Assembly (NCBI GenBank): GCA_002811645.1
Contig: PDIP01000031.1
Location: 143,497 to 200,519 of the forward strand
Length of the DNA stretch: 57,023 bases
Direction of reading: 5' to 3'
From: Corallochytrium limacisporum
Taxonomy: Eukaryota; Opisthokonta
The position numbers and the translations under genes are program-made. Under the pieces are notes generated by a model. The model was not told the origin of the DNA and made no database searches. It saw only the letters and a program-made list of their open reading frames with translations. Numbering within the stretch: the first letter of the stretch is position 1; every line of letters begins with the position of its first letter. Below are positions 17,614 through 30,100 of the stretch, piece by piece.

Positions 17614-19533
17614 TTTCGAGCGATTGCTTTTCTTGTATTCCGCTTTTTAGCGGACAGGTAAGGCTCTATGTCTCATGACTAATGTCTACAAAATTAAAAT
17701 GTTGAGCTAAACTTTGCCTTGTTTACAACTTCATTTTAGGATCATTTGTTGTGGCACCGCAGCTTTCCAAAGCTTTGGGCCGTTTAAATTAATAATTGCA
17801 ATATTGAGTCACTTGGTGTTCACATTGATATCGTGCATGAAGTAGCTAGTCAGATCTATGTTGGAATGAATTATTGGACTTGGAGATCGTCTGTAAATTT
17901 TGCTCCCCTCCTACACTTGTCTGCCGTGTATTCGCTTCCGACTGTTTGGGGAGGAGGACGAATACGAGAAGCGAAAGGAGGGAAGACCCGGGGGGGGAGC
18001 AGGAGCGGATCCTCCTGAGACCCATTAGCCGCCGCAGGGGAGAGAGCGGTACAAGAAATCCCTTTTGTCCATTCCTTCCTCCGACAATAAATGGAAAAAA
18101 AGGAGGAAATAGGCCAAGCTTACGGCCAGCGAACAATTATATATGACTGAAAGCGGGGGGCTTTTCGGTGCCGCTCGGTGGCTTGGTTTTGGGTTGGCGG
18201 ACCAAACACAGAAAAAAAAGAAACACAAAGGGGCCGGCAATACCAGGGGAAAAAGCCAAAACGGAAAATCCAGGGTGCAGCGATGTCCCGATGGTTGTCC
18301 CCAGTCCGTGAATATCAAGATGAGGGCGAGAGGAGCAGAGAACAGTACACCGACAGAGTGGGCCAGTTTGACGGGGGCATAAGAAAGAGGTGTGAAGAGT
18401 TCACAGTCATGGTGGGAGAGTGCCGCAAATGCGAGTTAAGGGGGCAAGAAGGATCCCTCCCGCTAAATGGTCTCCCCAGTACTCTTGTCCGGTGCAGCTG
18501 TCTTCCACTGCCGCAAAGAAGCGTACGAAGCGAAAGAGAATAACAACGAAGCTTCATTGGCGGGGAGGAATGCACCATAATTTAAAACTATCCGTATATT
18601 TATTATATGTATAAAAATGTATTATACTGTGAAATATAAGTTTACGGTATGTTAATATACCAACGAATGATGTGGCAAGGCGACAACATCTTCACCCCGG
18701 TTGTTGAGTTCTCTTGTCTCTTAGGAAAAATGGTCGTCGATTTTATCAACATAGTCCTACCTGTATCAAATGTATTGAAATAGTTTTGCGGTATTTGACA
18801 TATTTTCTGTTTGCTTCGTTCACGAAGGCCATTAATTCCCCCGCACAATACGTTCAACAAAAAACCGCACTGTGAGAGATTATCGATCATCGAGCCAGCA
18901 TCCAGCACGCATCAACCAAGTATAGCAATACGATGGACATTTGGTCTTCAGCATTACCGGTCATGCATGAATGCTGATTCACATGTGGACTCCATTGTGA
19001 TGCCCGTAGCTACCATCATGCATACTCGGGCGTGCCGGTGCTGGCTGTTATGGGTTAACCTTAACACCTGCCAAAATGAGCGCGACATTTGATTACTGCC
19101 ACCTCCTTCGATCGCTGCCCGGGCTTGGTTCCGTGCAGTGTATGTCGCATTACTGCAGTAGGCGTCGCTTATGCGTGAGGCATACTCATAGTAAACGAAA
19201 GCAAACCAACGGTGTCGTCGACAAGTTTTGTGTGGGATGGACACCCAATACTGTGGGCCAGGGTCCAGCCACCAAAAAAATCGTCGTCTACTTTGTGCGT
19301 GGCTTGTGCACATTCAAATACAGAACATTTTCTATGGAAAGCGAACTGACGAATTTCGCCGTATGTGCGTCGAGGTCGCCGCACGGGAGAACAGACTAGA
19401 GCTCGGTGAGAGTTTAGTGAGGATCTTAGGGGGACGTTTTCACACCCCCTTCATTTCACACTGCACTTGGGTGTTCCACGAATATGATGATGGTGCAGCA
19501 ATATACTTTTGACTATGATATTGGTTCTCTCCG
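17614..19533. other. 1.9-kb spacer upstream of the MLK-type kinase
   Basis: No gene is supported. It holds the promoter of the MLK-type gene (right of 17613) and the 3' region of the UBE2T-like gene. Seen: C3-G8 run at 17987-17997, CATTCC near 18069, the GGCGGGGAGGAATG motif at 18559-18572, and an AT-rich block about 18580-18660. Open frames over 19000-19500 overlap on both strands without motifs. Confidence 0.5.
18559..18572. promoter_or_regulatory. GGCGGGGAGGAATG motif, copy 1
   Basis: Exact 14-mer found three times in spacers of this window. This copy is about 0.95 kb upstream of the MLK-type ATG and in inverted orientation to that gene. Its reverse complement joins CATTCC (the TEA/Tec1-type hexamer) to CCCCGCC (a GC box). 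Confidence 0.4.
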
Positions 19534-20256
19534 TCACGGCGATTGCGAGTCGAAGATCCTACGAGGTGATGATGGGCCATGTCTGATCGCACGATGTCTG
19601 AGATTGATATCATTTGTGCATAGGTCAACTTCTGTGTCGTTCCTAGCACGCTTGAGAGCCGGGGAAGAGCTGTCCATGGATGCCGACGATAGAAGCGGGT
19701 GGTGGTTGCTGATATCTTTGAGCACCGTGGTTGTCGATGTTGCTGCTGTTGCAGATGTGGTGGTTTGGGTTGAATCTTCCGAATTTCCGGTGACGCTGCT
19801 GTGCTGGCTGGCAAAATGTAGTGACTTCTGATGGTACAGTGCAGGATCAGTTCGGAACTCCGCTGCAATATCAGCCATCAAGGCGTCGTCCGGGTTAGGC
19901 TCACCGAGCAGGATGCGCACTGCTGCAAGTACACTGTGTATGTTTAGGGAGGGTTTCCATGCTCCTTTCGGTGGTAATTTTAGTATTTCTAGGCAGATCC
20001 GTCCCTGCCTGTCAATGTTCGGATGATAGACCGGAGACTTGAACCAAACACTTGGGGGTTCGAACGGGTACCGTGGTCCAATTTTCACTCCGACTCTGAA
20101 GCTGTGCCTGCGAAGGTTGCTATTGTCTGGTCCTTGGATGGTTGTGTCAAAGGAACTCACATCGTCTGTAGTGTCAATATGAACAGTCACACCATCGGGC
20201 GGCCCCGACACTAGTCGCTTCATCTCTCGTCCGATCCGTGTCTGTCTTTGAGTCAT
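19534..20256 (-). CDS. UBE2T-like E2 ubiquitin-conjugating enzyme
   Basis: The product has 240 residues. The UBC fold spans about 1-150: YPFEPP, the HPN triad (78-80) and catalytic Cys88 in GRICLEILKLPPKGAWKPSLNI, then EPNPDDALMADIAAEF. The KLPPKGAWxPSLNI and SEPNPDD-LMADI-type segments are hallmarks of UBE2T, the E2 that with FANCL monoubiquitinates FANCD2/FANCI in interstrand-crosslink repair. The lysine equivalent to human Lys91 is present (Lys93). A Ser/Thr-rich disordered tail (about 150-240) carries a short basic stretch (LKRAR) that may be nuclear-targeting. Human UBE2T is 197 residues, so this tail is longer. The partner E3 is not in the window. A divergent Ubc of another class is possible but less likely. 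Confidence 0.87.
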   Translation of the reverse strand: MTQRQTRIGREMKRLVSGPPDGVTVHIDTTDDVSSFDTTIQGPDNSNLRRHSFRVGVKIGPRYPFEPPSVWFKSPVYHPNIDRQGRICLEILKLPPKGAWKPSLNIHSVLAAVRILLGEPNPDDALMADIAAEFRTDPALYHQKSLHFASQHSSVTGNSEDSTQTTTSATAATSTTTVLKDISNHHPLLSSASMDSSSPALKRARNDTEVDLCTNDINLRHRAIRHGPSSPRRIFDSQSP

Positions 20257-21154
20257 CTTTTATATGTTGTGTATGGTATACAGCAGCTCTGCAAAATTGA
20301 AGTACTAATATGTTAACGCAACCATGTCAAGCGGTTCTAATACCACTATGCGAACACACTCAGCGCCACTACCCCATCTCTGAGTTCAGGTTGATTCAAC
20401 ACCATCCAGAGACCGAGGATGATGAAGGGTTCGCGCCCTCCACTCGCAGGTCGAAAAATAGGCCCCAGTTTTGTGCTAAGGCGGGTCTCCAACTCTGCAG
20501 TCATTTTCTATTTGTCGCGGGCCGCCTCACTGTTCTTTCACTTTGCGGTAGTAAAACTATTCAAACAGAGGGCTCTAGCAACGGTGAGGTCCGGCGAAAA
20601 AACTTAAAACTCGACGGGCTGAGGCGGACTGGCACCATCGCACACAAATGGCCGGCAGGAGAGAAAGCAGGCCTGGAAGGAGGCAGCCTGTGGGTGCGTA
20701 AGGACGGGAAAATTAAGCGATTCTTAATACGCACAGGAAACGGTGGAGCGGGTCTCAGGCCTCCTGCTCCCTCCTTGCCGAGTGGGCGGAGGGGAAGGTG
20801 CGGCACCTCCGTGGAGGTGGGGAAATGGTGGCGTAGAAGGGATTGGGTTGTGCATGACAAGGGCAACAATTCTATTTAAGGCTTGCAGAAAAGGCTCTAA
20901 AGATATGTATTATATTTGACTGAGTCCAGTATCAAAGAGAAGAGCATGAAATGATGACCATGTTGTTGGTTAAGCATTGACGTGCAGTCATGGAATGAAG
21001 GTATGTTGTCGCCTGAGCAAGTGCAGACATGCTGAGTCAAATTCATATATGTACTATTCTGAAATCCTGTGAGACTTCAAAGTCATGGAAAAGCAAGCGT
21101 ACGACATTTTTCGACAGATACAAAGCCGCTTACGTTCCAAAGCAAACACAACAT
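20257..21154. other. Spacer between UBE2T-like gene and VPS13 3' end
   Basis: It holds the UBE2T-like promoter and the VPS13 3' region. A 189-codon ATG frame on the plus strand (20310-20879) is of mixed composition and has no motif; I do not call it. A GTGGGCGGAGGGGAAGG block lies near 20782. Confidence 0.45.
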
Positions 21155-24100
21155 TCACTGCTGCGCCGGCTCCTTGCCTTTTCCAGCTCCTGTAACCGCG
21201 TGGTTCTGCTGGAAAACTGAATCACTTACCTCAATGATACCCTGGCCTAGGCTGATAATATCCTCGCAAGTGCGCCTGTTGTCGCACGGTATGAGGACCC
21301 GACGCCGCTTGCTGTGATGATTGTAATGCACAACCACACCCTCCGTGGCCATAGCAAACTCAAGAAGGTGCCGATTCGCAATCGCGTAGGAATCCATGCG
21401 CGTCTGGAAGACAATAAAAGCGGAATCAGTGAAGAAACAGAAACGATTTTCCTTCTTCTGGCGATCCACGGCCTGTACGTAGCCGATAAGTTGGTGTTCA
21501 AGGTACTTAAAGTTGTTGATTGTCTTGAGCTTGTAGTTGCCCAAGCTCATGTACGGATCGTAGAGGCGCACGATGCCATCCGCTTCAATGAACGCAGGCG
21601 GGCGAATGCGATTGCGCAGATTATCCTTATCGGACGCGGCAATGCCTTGCAGTGTGGCCGTCGTCAGATCTGACAGACCGGTCAATGGTTTGGCAATGAG
21701 ACCTGCCATTCCACGACCGATTCCCTTGATGAAGCCGGTGGCACCTTCCGAGGCGGCACCTTCGATGGGTTTCGTGAACACACCAGTAATACCTTCAAAT
21801 GTACCCTTCGCAAACGCCGCTCCACCACGCCCCATGCCTTCATATGTGTTCTGTGGCTTGCGTGCCATTGTCTTAGTTCGGGACGCCTTAAATTCGTCGT
21901 CCATAGCCAAGGTGGCCAGACCAGTGCCAAATGTGCCCGAAATCTTACCCAGGCTTGCAGCGGTGCCACCAAACATACCACGGTAGAGGGCAGATGCGCC
22001 CTTGCCAACATGCTTGATCAGGTTTGCATCTCCGTTCAGTACACCATCGATGGGCTCGAAGAAGAAGTCTTTGACACCGTCCGAGACACCATGGAACCAC
22101 TGCACTGGGGATCCCAGAAGGTTCAGACAGCCAAGGATACGATACATTTGTCCGACCATTTGCTGGTACATATGGTCATTCACGTGGTTGATCAGTGTGG
22201 CCTGGGTGACATACAAGTTGTGCAGCTCGAGACTGTTTAAGTCAATCTCAACATCCTCCAAGTTGACTAAAATGTCGCCGACATTGTCCATGAAGCGCTG
22301 CAAGCGGGATCCTTTGCTGTCACCCCCAACCAATTGGAAACTGACGTTGAAGCGCATAGGATTCAGACGAATAAGCTCAAAGTAGGTGCGCTGTGCAATA
22401 TCGTCCTCGGGACCACCCGAATTGGCCAGAGTTGCGTTTAGAGTAAACAGTTCACGGTCATATTTGGCGCGCAGATCCGTGTTTGCGGCACTGCTGAGCA
22501 CCAACAAAGCACCGAGTACATTGATCAGGAACGCATCCGTTAGTCGAATATCAATGGGTTGCACCAAAACACTGACGTGACGGTAGTACGAGAAAACCCC
22601 ACCAGCACCGGTGCTTCGGGCCAGACTGATCTGAATAGCTGGTTGGAACTCTTGCTCCGCTGCCTCTGGGTCTTGGTAGCGGAACGCAGTCGGAGTGATC
22701 ATGTCCGTGATCGGTGCCTCAAAGTCCTGGTCATCAAGCTCAATGGAGGCCAATGACGCAACAATCTGTGAACCGTGGGCATCCGCGGTGTATGCAGCTG
22801 TCAACACATTGGCACTGAAGTAGGCCACCTCTCGAGGTACGGTGGTGGAACCGCCCGTATGCACAAGCGAGACTCCCATACCGGCGAGATTCACCTCCAT
22901 AATGTAGTCCGGATCCTTCAGCTCGTCTCGATGGCTGCCACTACCGACGTTCTGCACGACCGTCTTCACCACTGAGCTCAAATCCGTAAAGACCACTACG
23001 TTCGTTAGACCGTCAGGGAATGACAGAACAGCAAAGCGGCCGAGGCCTGGAATATTGTGCTGGCGTTTGGCAACCTTCTCGAGTTGCATGGTCATGATGT
23101 TGCTCTCACTGCCTCCTGCAGGGTACCAGCCGAGCTGTGCGAATTTCTTTGGGAACTGCAGCGCGTACGCAGCAGTGTGACCAGCAGGGATGCGTGTGTG
23201 GGACCGTTTGTCGTTACGTAGGTCAAGCTGAAATACGGTAATGGACCGGTTTTTGCATCGGTTTTCGATGCGAATCGGTTGAAGTCGGCTGCTCTCGTGG
23301 ATGACAATGATGCTGCTGCCCTCCTCAACCACAATCTCAATCCAGCAGAGCAAATAGTCGGTACGATCCGCGCTCTTGTATAGGCGCAAGGAAAAATTGC
23401 GGGGCTGATCAATGCTAAACGGAGAGCTGCAAGATCCATCTAGCACACCCACAGATAGGAACAGCGTGCGAGTCTCTGGGTTCATTTCTTTCTTGGGCCA
23501 GAAGAAGCCGACGCTCTTCTTGGAGCTCAACTTAGGGGGCGTTTCACTGCCACGGTTGGATGGGTAAAGAACGCCCTTCACATCACCACCATCACGGGCA
23601 AAGTCACGGATGTAGTTCACACCGGCTCGCTCCTGTGCTAGTTTCTTGGCTTCACGCTCCTCAAAAGCATCCCAGTTCCGCGTCGACTGACCTGCGGACG
23701 TTAGGATGCGCATGTCGTGGCGTGTGGCGTTGCGGAAGATAAAGCGTGGTCTCACAATGATCATTGTGGTCAGGCCAAACCCTGGATTAGGTTTGATGGA
23801 GATTGTCACTTCAAACTCTCGACGTTTGTCTGGATGCTTCACGATCAGTTCACCAGTGGTGTTTCGAGCATCGAGATTAAAGCCTGGACTCCAGTCAGAA
23901 TCAGTCAGTGAAATCTGTGCCTCGTGACTGAAATCCAAGTTTTTGCCATCAAAGCCAGAAACGGCAACTAAGCCACTAGCATCGTCATCGCTGCTACGTT
24001 TGTGTAACTTCTCCCGTTTTTTCTCGCGGTAGAAATTGAACATCAATGGGTGATGTTTGCGGCTGTCCTGGCCCTGTGGCCTTGCACCTTCGCGAAACAC

Positions 24101-27100
24101 GTGTTCATCTGCCTGCCGAACTCGCAAAGCCATTCCGGTCTGGTTTACAAACAGGTATGGCACGTAGACATCGACCACCATACGCGACAAAATGGGGGCC
24201 TTACCCATGCGGATGGATTCCTCCCAATCATCGTAGTCCTGTTCGGAGAGTAAAGTGCGCTTGATCGTCACAGCCATAATGTGACCGTGGCGATCCACAA
24301 AGTTCAATGTCTGTGTCAAATGGCTACTACGAAATGCTCGGCTTGTGGACGTCGGACTGGCCGCCAGGAGGGGGCTACGACCTTTGTTCTTGGCGCGGAG
24401 ACCGTCAATGGCGAGGACTATATCAACTTCCTTGCCCTGTACAACATTGTACACCGGCTGAGATTCAGCCGGTTTGAAGTACTTCATGGCTTTCACATTA
24501 ACATCCATGCCGGAATCGCGGAACTCATCATCAGTCATGTCAATGTGAGACTTTGGCTTTTCTATACCGCTACCATAACTCACTTTACCCTGGGCGATCT
24601 TATCCAGGGCTTCCACAATATCAGTGCGCAAGGGTACCGGCAGCTGATTGCGAATTGTCACCGGTGCATGCAATTCGATACGCCAGTCAGGACCGCTAAA
24701 CTCTTCCTCCTGCGAAAGTGCATTGATGAGTCCAGATGTTTTGATCTCCGTTGTGTCAGATTCCTTCTTGCCGATGGAAGCCGTGACCTGCGCCATGGCC
24801 GAAAGATACTTGCGCTTCCGATAACTCACGTAAATGCCGACCGGGCTTTGCAGGTGACCCTTCATTTCGCCTGTTACAGGGTCCGGTCCACTTGGGGTAG
24901 ACCGAACTTTGTCTATGGGGCACAGAAGGTACCGCAATTGCTTCTTCGTGCCAATCATCGGCCACTTGATTTCATCCTCGCAGAAGTGCCAGGACCATAT
25001 ACCGTCGTGCTCCCAGGTGGGTGCGTTGTACCCCTGTCGAAAAGCCTTCAGCCAGTCCTTTTCCTTAAGCCCATTGGGATTTCCAGGGGGACCCCGGCTG
25101 CGGCTCCGACTGCGACTACCACTTCGACTGCGAGCTGCCCGCCTAATATGAATCTCCCTATAACTTGAGCGTCGCCTCAGCGCCTCCTCGCTGAAGTCGA
25201 CTCCACCGTCATCGACGGGACGAAACACCAACGGTCGCTCGTAAGCCACCAGCAGCGGGACACCGATTGACGTTGAATGCATCATTTCGTGCAGGGGCCT
25301 GACTTCGCGGTTGGCGCCCTCGCCAATCACGTAGCCCACTTCAATGGTGCGGCCGGTGGTATTGGTGATGGTGAGCGGTGAAGAGATGGTAGCAATCTTG
25401 AAGCCTCGACGAATTCTGACAGATACCATGATCTGCATCGTGCGCCCGTGTCTGGAGGGTGTAATGTCGTACTTCCGAGATCCGACAGTAAGCACATCAA
25501 TATCCGGGAAAATAGTAGAGAATCCATCAACCATGAACGAGATGCGCCTGGTAATCTGCTCGGGTTCGTCTAAGTTATACTGTGGACCCTCCTCGTCTTC
25601 TTCTTCGCCAATCTTGTCCTTTCGATGTTTTTTCAAGTGTGGCAAATTGTATCTCTGGCGGTATTGCAAAAGAATGGCGTCATTGCCATGGAATTCACTG
25701 CCGTGGCAAATATGGACGTCTCTGCCCGTGTGATTTACCACACTGAATGGAGAGACCGATCCTAAGTCGTCATCGTCAACTATTTGTCCGGAATTGGGGC
25801 CTGGACCTGCTCTAGTAAGACTGATCCTTTCGCTCTCCATAACATCGGACTTTCGTTCCTGCCTCCTACTTGCTAACTCTACTTCCTCGTTGCTCTCCTC
25901 TCGGATGGTCAATCTCCCTAAATCCTTACTAAGTGGGCCCTGGGTTTGCGTCAAAGCGGTGTCATCTTCTTGATCGTGACTGTTTGCTTCTGGAAGTTGC
26001 CACAGGCTGTTTATGGCAGTGAGCAGACCGATTAATGAAGTGGTGACAATGATTTCGAGTCGATGCCTTGAAGTCAGACTGAAGCGAAGTCCTCCACTCG
26101 GTTTCTTGGTCATGCCTTCTTCTCTATCGGTTACAATACTGGCGCCAACGACAGATGATGCCTGACTGCCCACGCGATGTAGTTCCCTCAAGGCCCCACC
26201 TGCTGTGCCGGGCTTGGAGTTCAACAATTCTTCAGTTACACCAGCTTCGCTTGGCAGTTTGAATGAGAAGAAGCTCAACAGGACCCACGGTTCAATTACC
26301 GGCTCCCAGGCACTGGAGGCAAAACTGAAAGATGAGGCACTAAGCTCAAAGCGACTCTTGCCCTTCAGAGCGGTGTACCAGTCGTGCGCTTCCGCAGTCA
26401 TGGACAAAGCCATGTGGAAGAAGGGGAAGGGCTTATCAAGGACAAGATCATCGAAGAGGACAAAGTTTGCTGAGTCAATAGTGAAGACCGCGTGTTGTCC
26501 AGGCTTTTGCTCCACCACATCCTTGATCTCATCATCAACTTCCTCCACATCTTCCTCCACGTTTGAGTCCTCGTCCTCGGAATTAGTACCCTGGTCTGTT
26601 TCTCCATCTGTCGTTGCAGGCACCTCATCTTCATCTCCGGTGTCCATAGTCTCATCGTCAACAAATTGCTTGGAGCCAAAACTGATCATCGCACCACGGT
26701 CCCGTCTAGCATTGTGCCGACGCTGCTTCTTTTGCTTCCCTTTCTGGTCGACTGGTCGATGGTAGCCGGCAGGATCCACTCCCACACTCTTTTCTTCCGC
26801 TTCGCCTTTGCGGCGGCGACGATTCTCCTTAATGGTGTTCCTGATGCCACCGTGTTCATGCAATGTCTCGGAGACAATCTCTCTACGTTTCTTGGGGTTC
26901 AAAGACGTGACTGAACCTGTCTTACGCATTTCCGAAACTTCATCATCGTCAGGAAGTGTACCAGCATTGTCCTGGGCGATGCGTGCCAGATTTAGCGTGC
27001 GGGCTGCGTTTTGATCAGAACCAGACATGTACCAAGGGACTGGTAAGTCCAGCTGATTCTTGGGTTTCTCATCAAACACCCTCCAGGGCTGTTGGGCTTG

Positions 27101-30100
27101 CTTCTCACGATCTTTGATAGTCAAGGCGTTCACCACAGTCAAATATGAATTATATGTGGTCATCAAGACCGTGAAAAGACGATGACCAATACCTCCTTTG
27201 ATCCGGCCCAAGTTGACCTCTATGTCTTCATCCTTTCCTTTCACCTTTAACGTTCCTAGTAGAGGCGTGGCGTCAAGCAGCACGTATTTCTCTTCGATTT
27301 CGGAATGGTCCGTGTAGACACCACTTATGTCGTTTTCGTATGACACTTCATCGGCAAAACTGACAAATCTTCCGAAATGGATGCTCGCAATGGCTTCACT
27401 GGTACCCATTTTGCGGTAGAACGCATCAACGTCGATGGCCAGGACCAATCGATTTTCTTCACCGTCCATAGTAACGCTGGAGAGCCCCAGTTCCAGGCCT
27501 TTCACCCGAAGACTATAGTAGATGCGTTTCTCCGGGGGTAGTGGTGCCGAGGGATCCTGGTCGTTTTCTGGGCCATTCTGGATTGAATCCAGTTCCCATG
27601 CATCACTGAATTCGGAGTCGTCGTCACTACCTTCTACACCATCAGAAGTCATGGGTGCGACATCTGTGCTGGCGGTGGCTTCACTGTGCTCCGAAGGCTC
27701 TAAATCTTCATCATCCAATTCGTAGATCTTGCTTTCGATCATGAAATTGCCAAGTTGCGAAATGATACCCGGGTTGGCAGCCAACTTCAACTCGGCAACG
27801 TCTAAATCGTAGATCTGCTCATCCTCATCGAGATGCATCTTTGCCCGAACGACGCATTCCTCCTCTTGGGTTGTACCAGCGGCACCGGAAGGTGCTGCCT
27901 GAATCTGTTTGGCGGCAGTGCAATATGTCTGCCTCCGCCCTGTATCATACAGTTCAATATTACCAATTGCCACTTCTCCAGCGGTGACAGCTGGGCCATA
28001 GAAACCAGCGACGTGCACATCCAGAGCAGACACGTAAACCTCCGCATACTCTGTCAGGATCAATACGAGGACTAAACCGTCAAGCTTGATATCGGCAGAG
28101 TAGCTGTCACCCAACTTCACTGTGGAGGAGCGTTCAGCGGTTGCTGATGATCCCTGTGTGGATGAGGCTTCTTTTGAAGCCCTAACGGACTCGCGAGTCT
28201 TCCGGATCTCTTGACTGGCCACAGACAGAGCTTGCTTCTGTTGATCAGCTTGATGCAGCTTCTTGATGACGCTGTTGAAGACCTTGGAGGTATCCGTACT
28301 CAGCGACAGGTGCATAGCTGGAGCCTGTACCCGCAGTTGTGACGTCGCAAAGCGAGAAGACACGTTCTCTGGCGTTACAGGATCAGCTGAGTGCAACTGT
28401 CTGTGCAGGCCATAAGTCTCCTGCATTCTCCAGAAGTTGATGGTGGTGCTGTAGGTGTTGGGCTTCACCTTGCCCAGCTTAGTTGAGCTGGCTCGAATAC
28501 CCGTGTTACCCTCAGCAGACTCGACCTGGCCCAACAAGCTGGCCACAGTTTCCACTTCTGAATTCTTTGGTGAGTAGTTCACAACCAGCACGCGCACGTC
28601 CTGAATGTGTGTGACGAGATGATCCCACTTTACATCTTCCTCTCTGGGACTTCTGCCACCCACTTCATCATACGGGGTACCGACACCATTGTCCATGGAC
28701 AAACGACCCAAGTCTATTGCTATGGCTCGTTCGTCTAAAGAGCCTGGCAGAATGATCAGTGGGGCAACAATGTCAACGTCCACAAAAGGCAAGGGGTCCC
28801 GCTTCACTTGACTTTCTTCCTTCATCTGGTTATAGGATTCTCGTGCGGTTTCGGCGGCGCTTGCACTAGCAGCAGTGACAAGGCTGCTTGTCTCCGCAGA
28901 ATACTCCGAGTATGCAATAATACGATCGAAGAGTGGCGCATTGTACACAACATGCACCTTCCTCGTCTGAATCAGAACTCTTGGTCTGCTACCATCCTTG
29001 ACAGAGTACTCCAACTTGATTATCTCTCCCTGGTCATCTTCGGCGCTAACAAGCTCGTGTTCAACGGATCCACGACTTGCACTCTCTCTGGCCGTCATGT
29101 AGATTCTGCCAAGGTCCAGGGTGTACGCGGAGCTCTTCTTCATCATATGTGCGCTCAGGTTCAATGCGCCAATTCCTACCTGCGCAACCTCGTGTGCTTC
29201 AGGATCCATCAAATTCACGGCTGCAGAGTGGAGATGAGCATCTAACCGCATGTTCATTCCAGATTGATGTTCTTCTTCGGATTCTTCTGTATCTCGATCA
29301 GCACCAGGCTGTACCGTCCTTGGTTTGCCTTCCTTTGGCGACCCACTCCCTAATTGCAAAGAATTGAGCCAGCCAAGCAGGTCGCTGGCAAATTGAGGAT
29401 TGACGTTTGCATTGATGTCACCGACACTTGTGGCAACATTTAGGTTGATGTGGTCTGCTGCTTCCAGCAAATCAGTTGGTGCATCGGCAACAGTGTAATC
29501 AACCACCACGTCGATTAGACTCTCTCCAGACATGTCTGTATCCAATTTCATCGGATCTTCCACCGCATCTTGAAATTCATCATCCTCATCTACAGAAGCA
29601 CTATCAAGCTCCGCTCCAGCTTGCAAGAACACACGTAGTGGGCTACCAGTCTGTTTGGAAGCATCCACTACTGTTAAAGCACGCATGCGCATAACTACCT
29701 TAGATGTGAAAGACCTATGGTCGACCTGCAGATTGATGTTTCTCAAGGATAGCTCAGTCAGATTGTGTGTGTCCAGCGAACTCGTTTTAAGGTGAAGAGA
29801 GATCTCCTTAATCTCCAATTCAAGCTCAGCTTGCCTGAAGTTCTTAGCGCTTTGAGATTGTGCGTCGTAGAAGAGGTCATATGATTCTGACTCACGCAGT
29901 GCTGTACTCTTCTCCAGATCCTCGAACATTCCTTCCACAAAAGCAGCATCATTGACTCGGCTTGCGCGCGTGGGGCCACTAAGGTCAAAGCCAGCGTCAG
30001 CGTCGTAGTACACACTCTCGCGACCGAGCTGCAATGTCTGCGGCTCCGGTGCTGGCAGCGCCTTTGGCGTGGGCGGTTCTTGAGTTTCCTGGCCATCCTC

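Noticed and set aside
18954-19313. 119-codon minus-strand frame in the MLK/UBE2T spacer
   Set aside because: Composition looks random and the plus strand is open over the same stretch.
20310-20879. 189-codon ATG frame divergent from the UBE2T-like gene
   Set aside because: No recognisable domain; the Lys/Gly/Arg-rich content follows the base composition of the spacer, and the opposite strand is also open over part of it.
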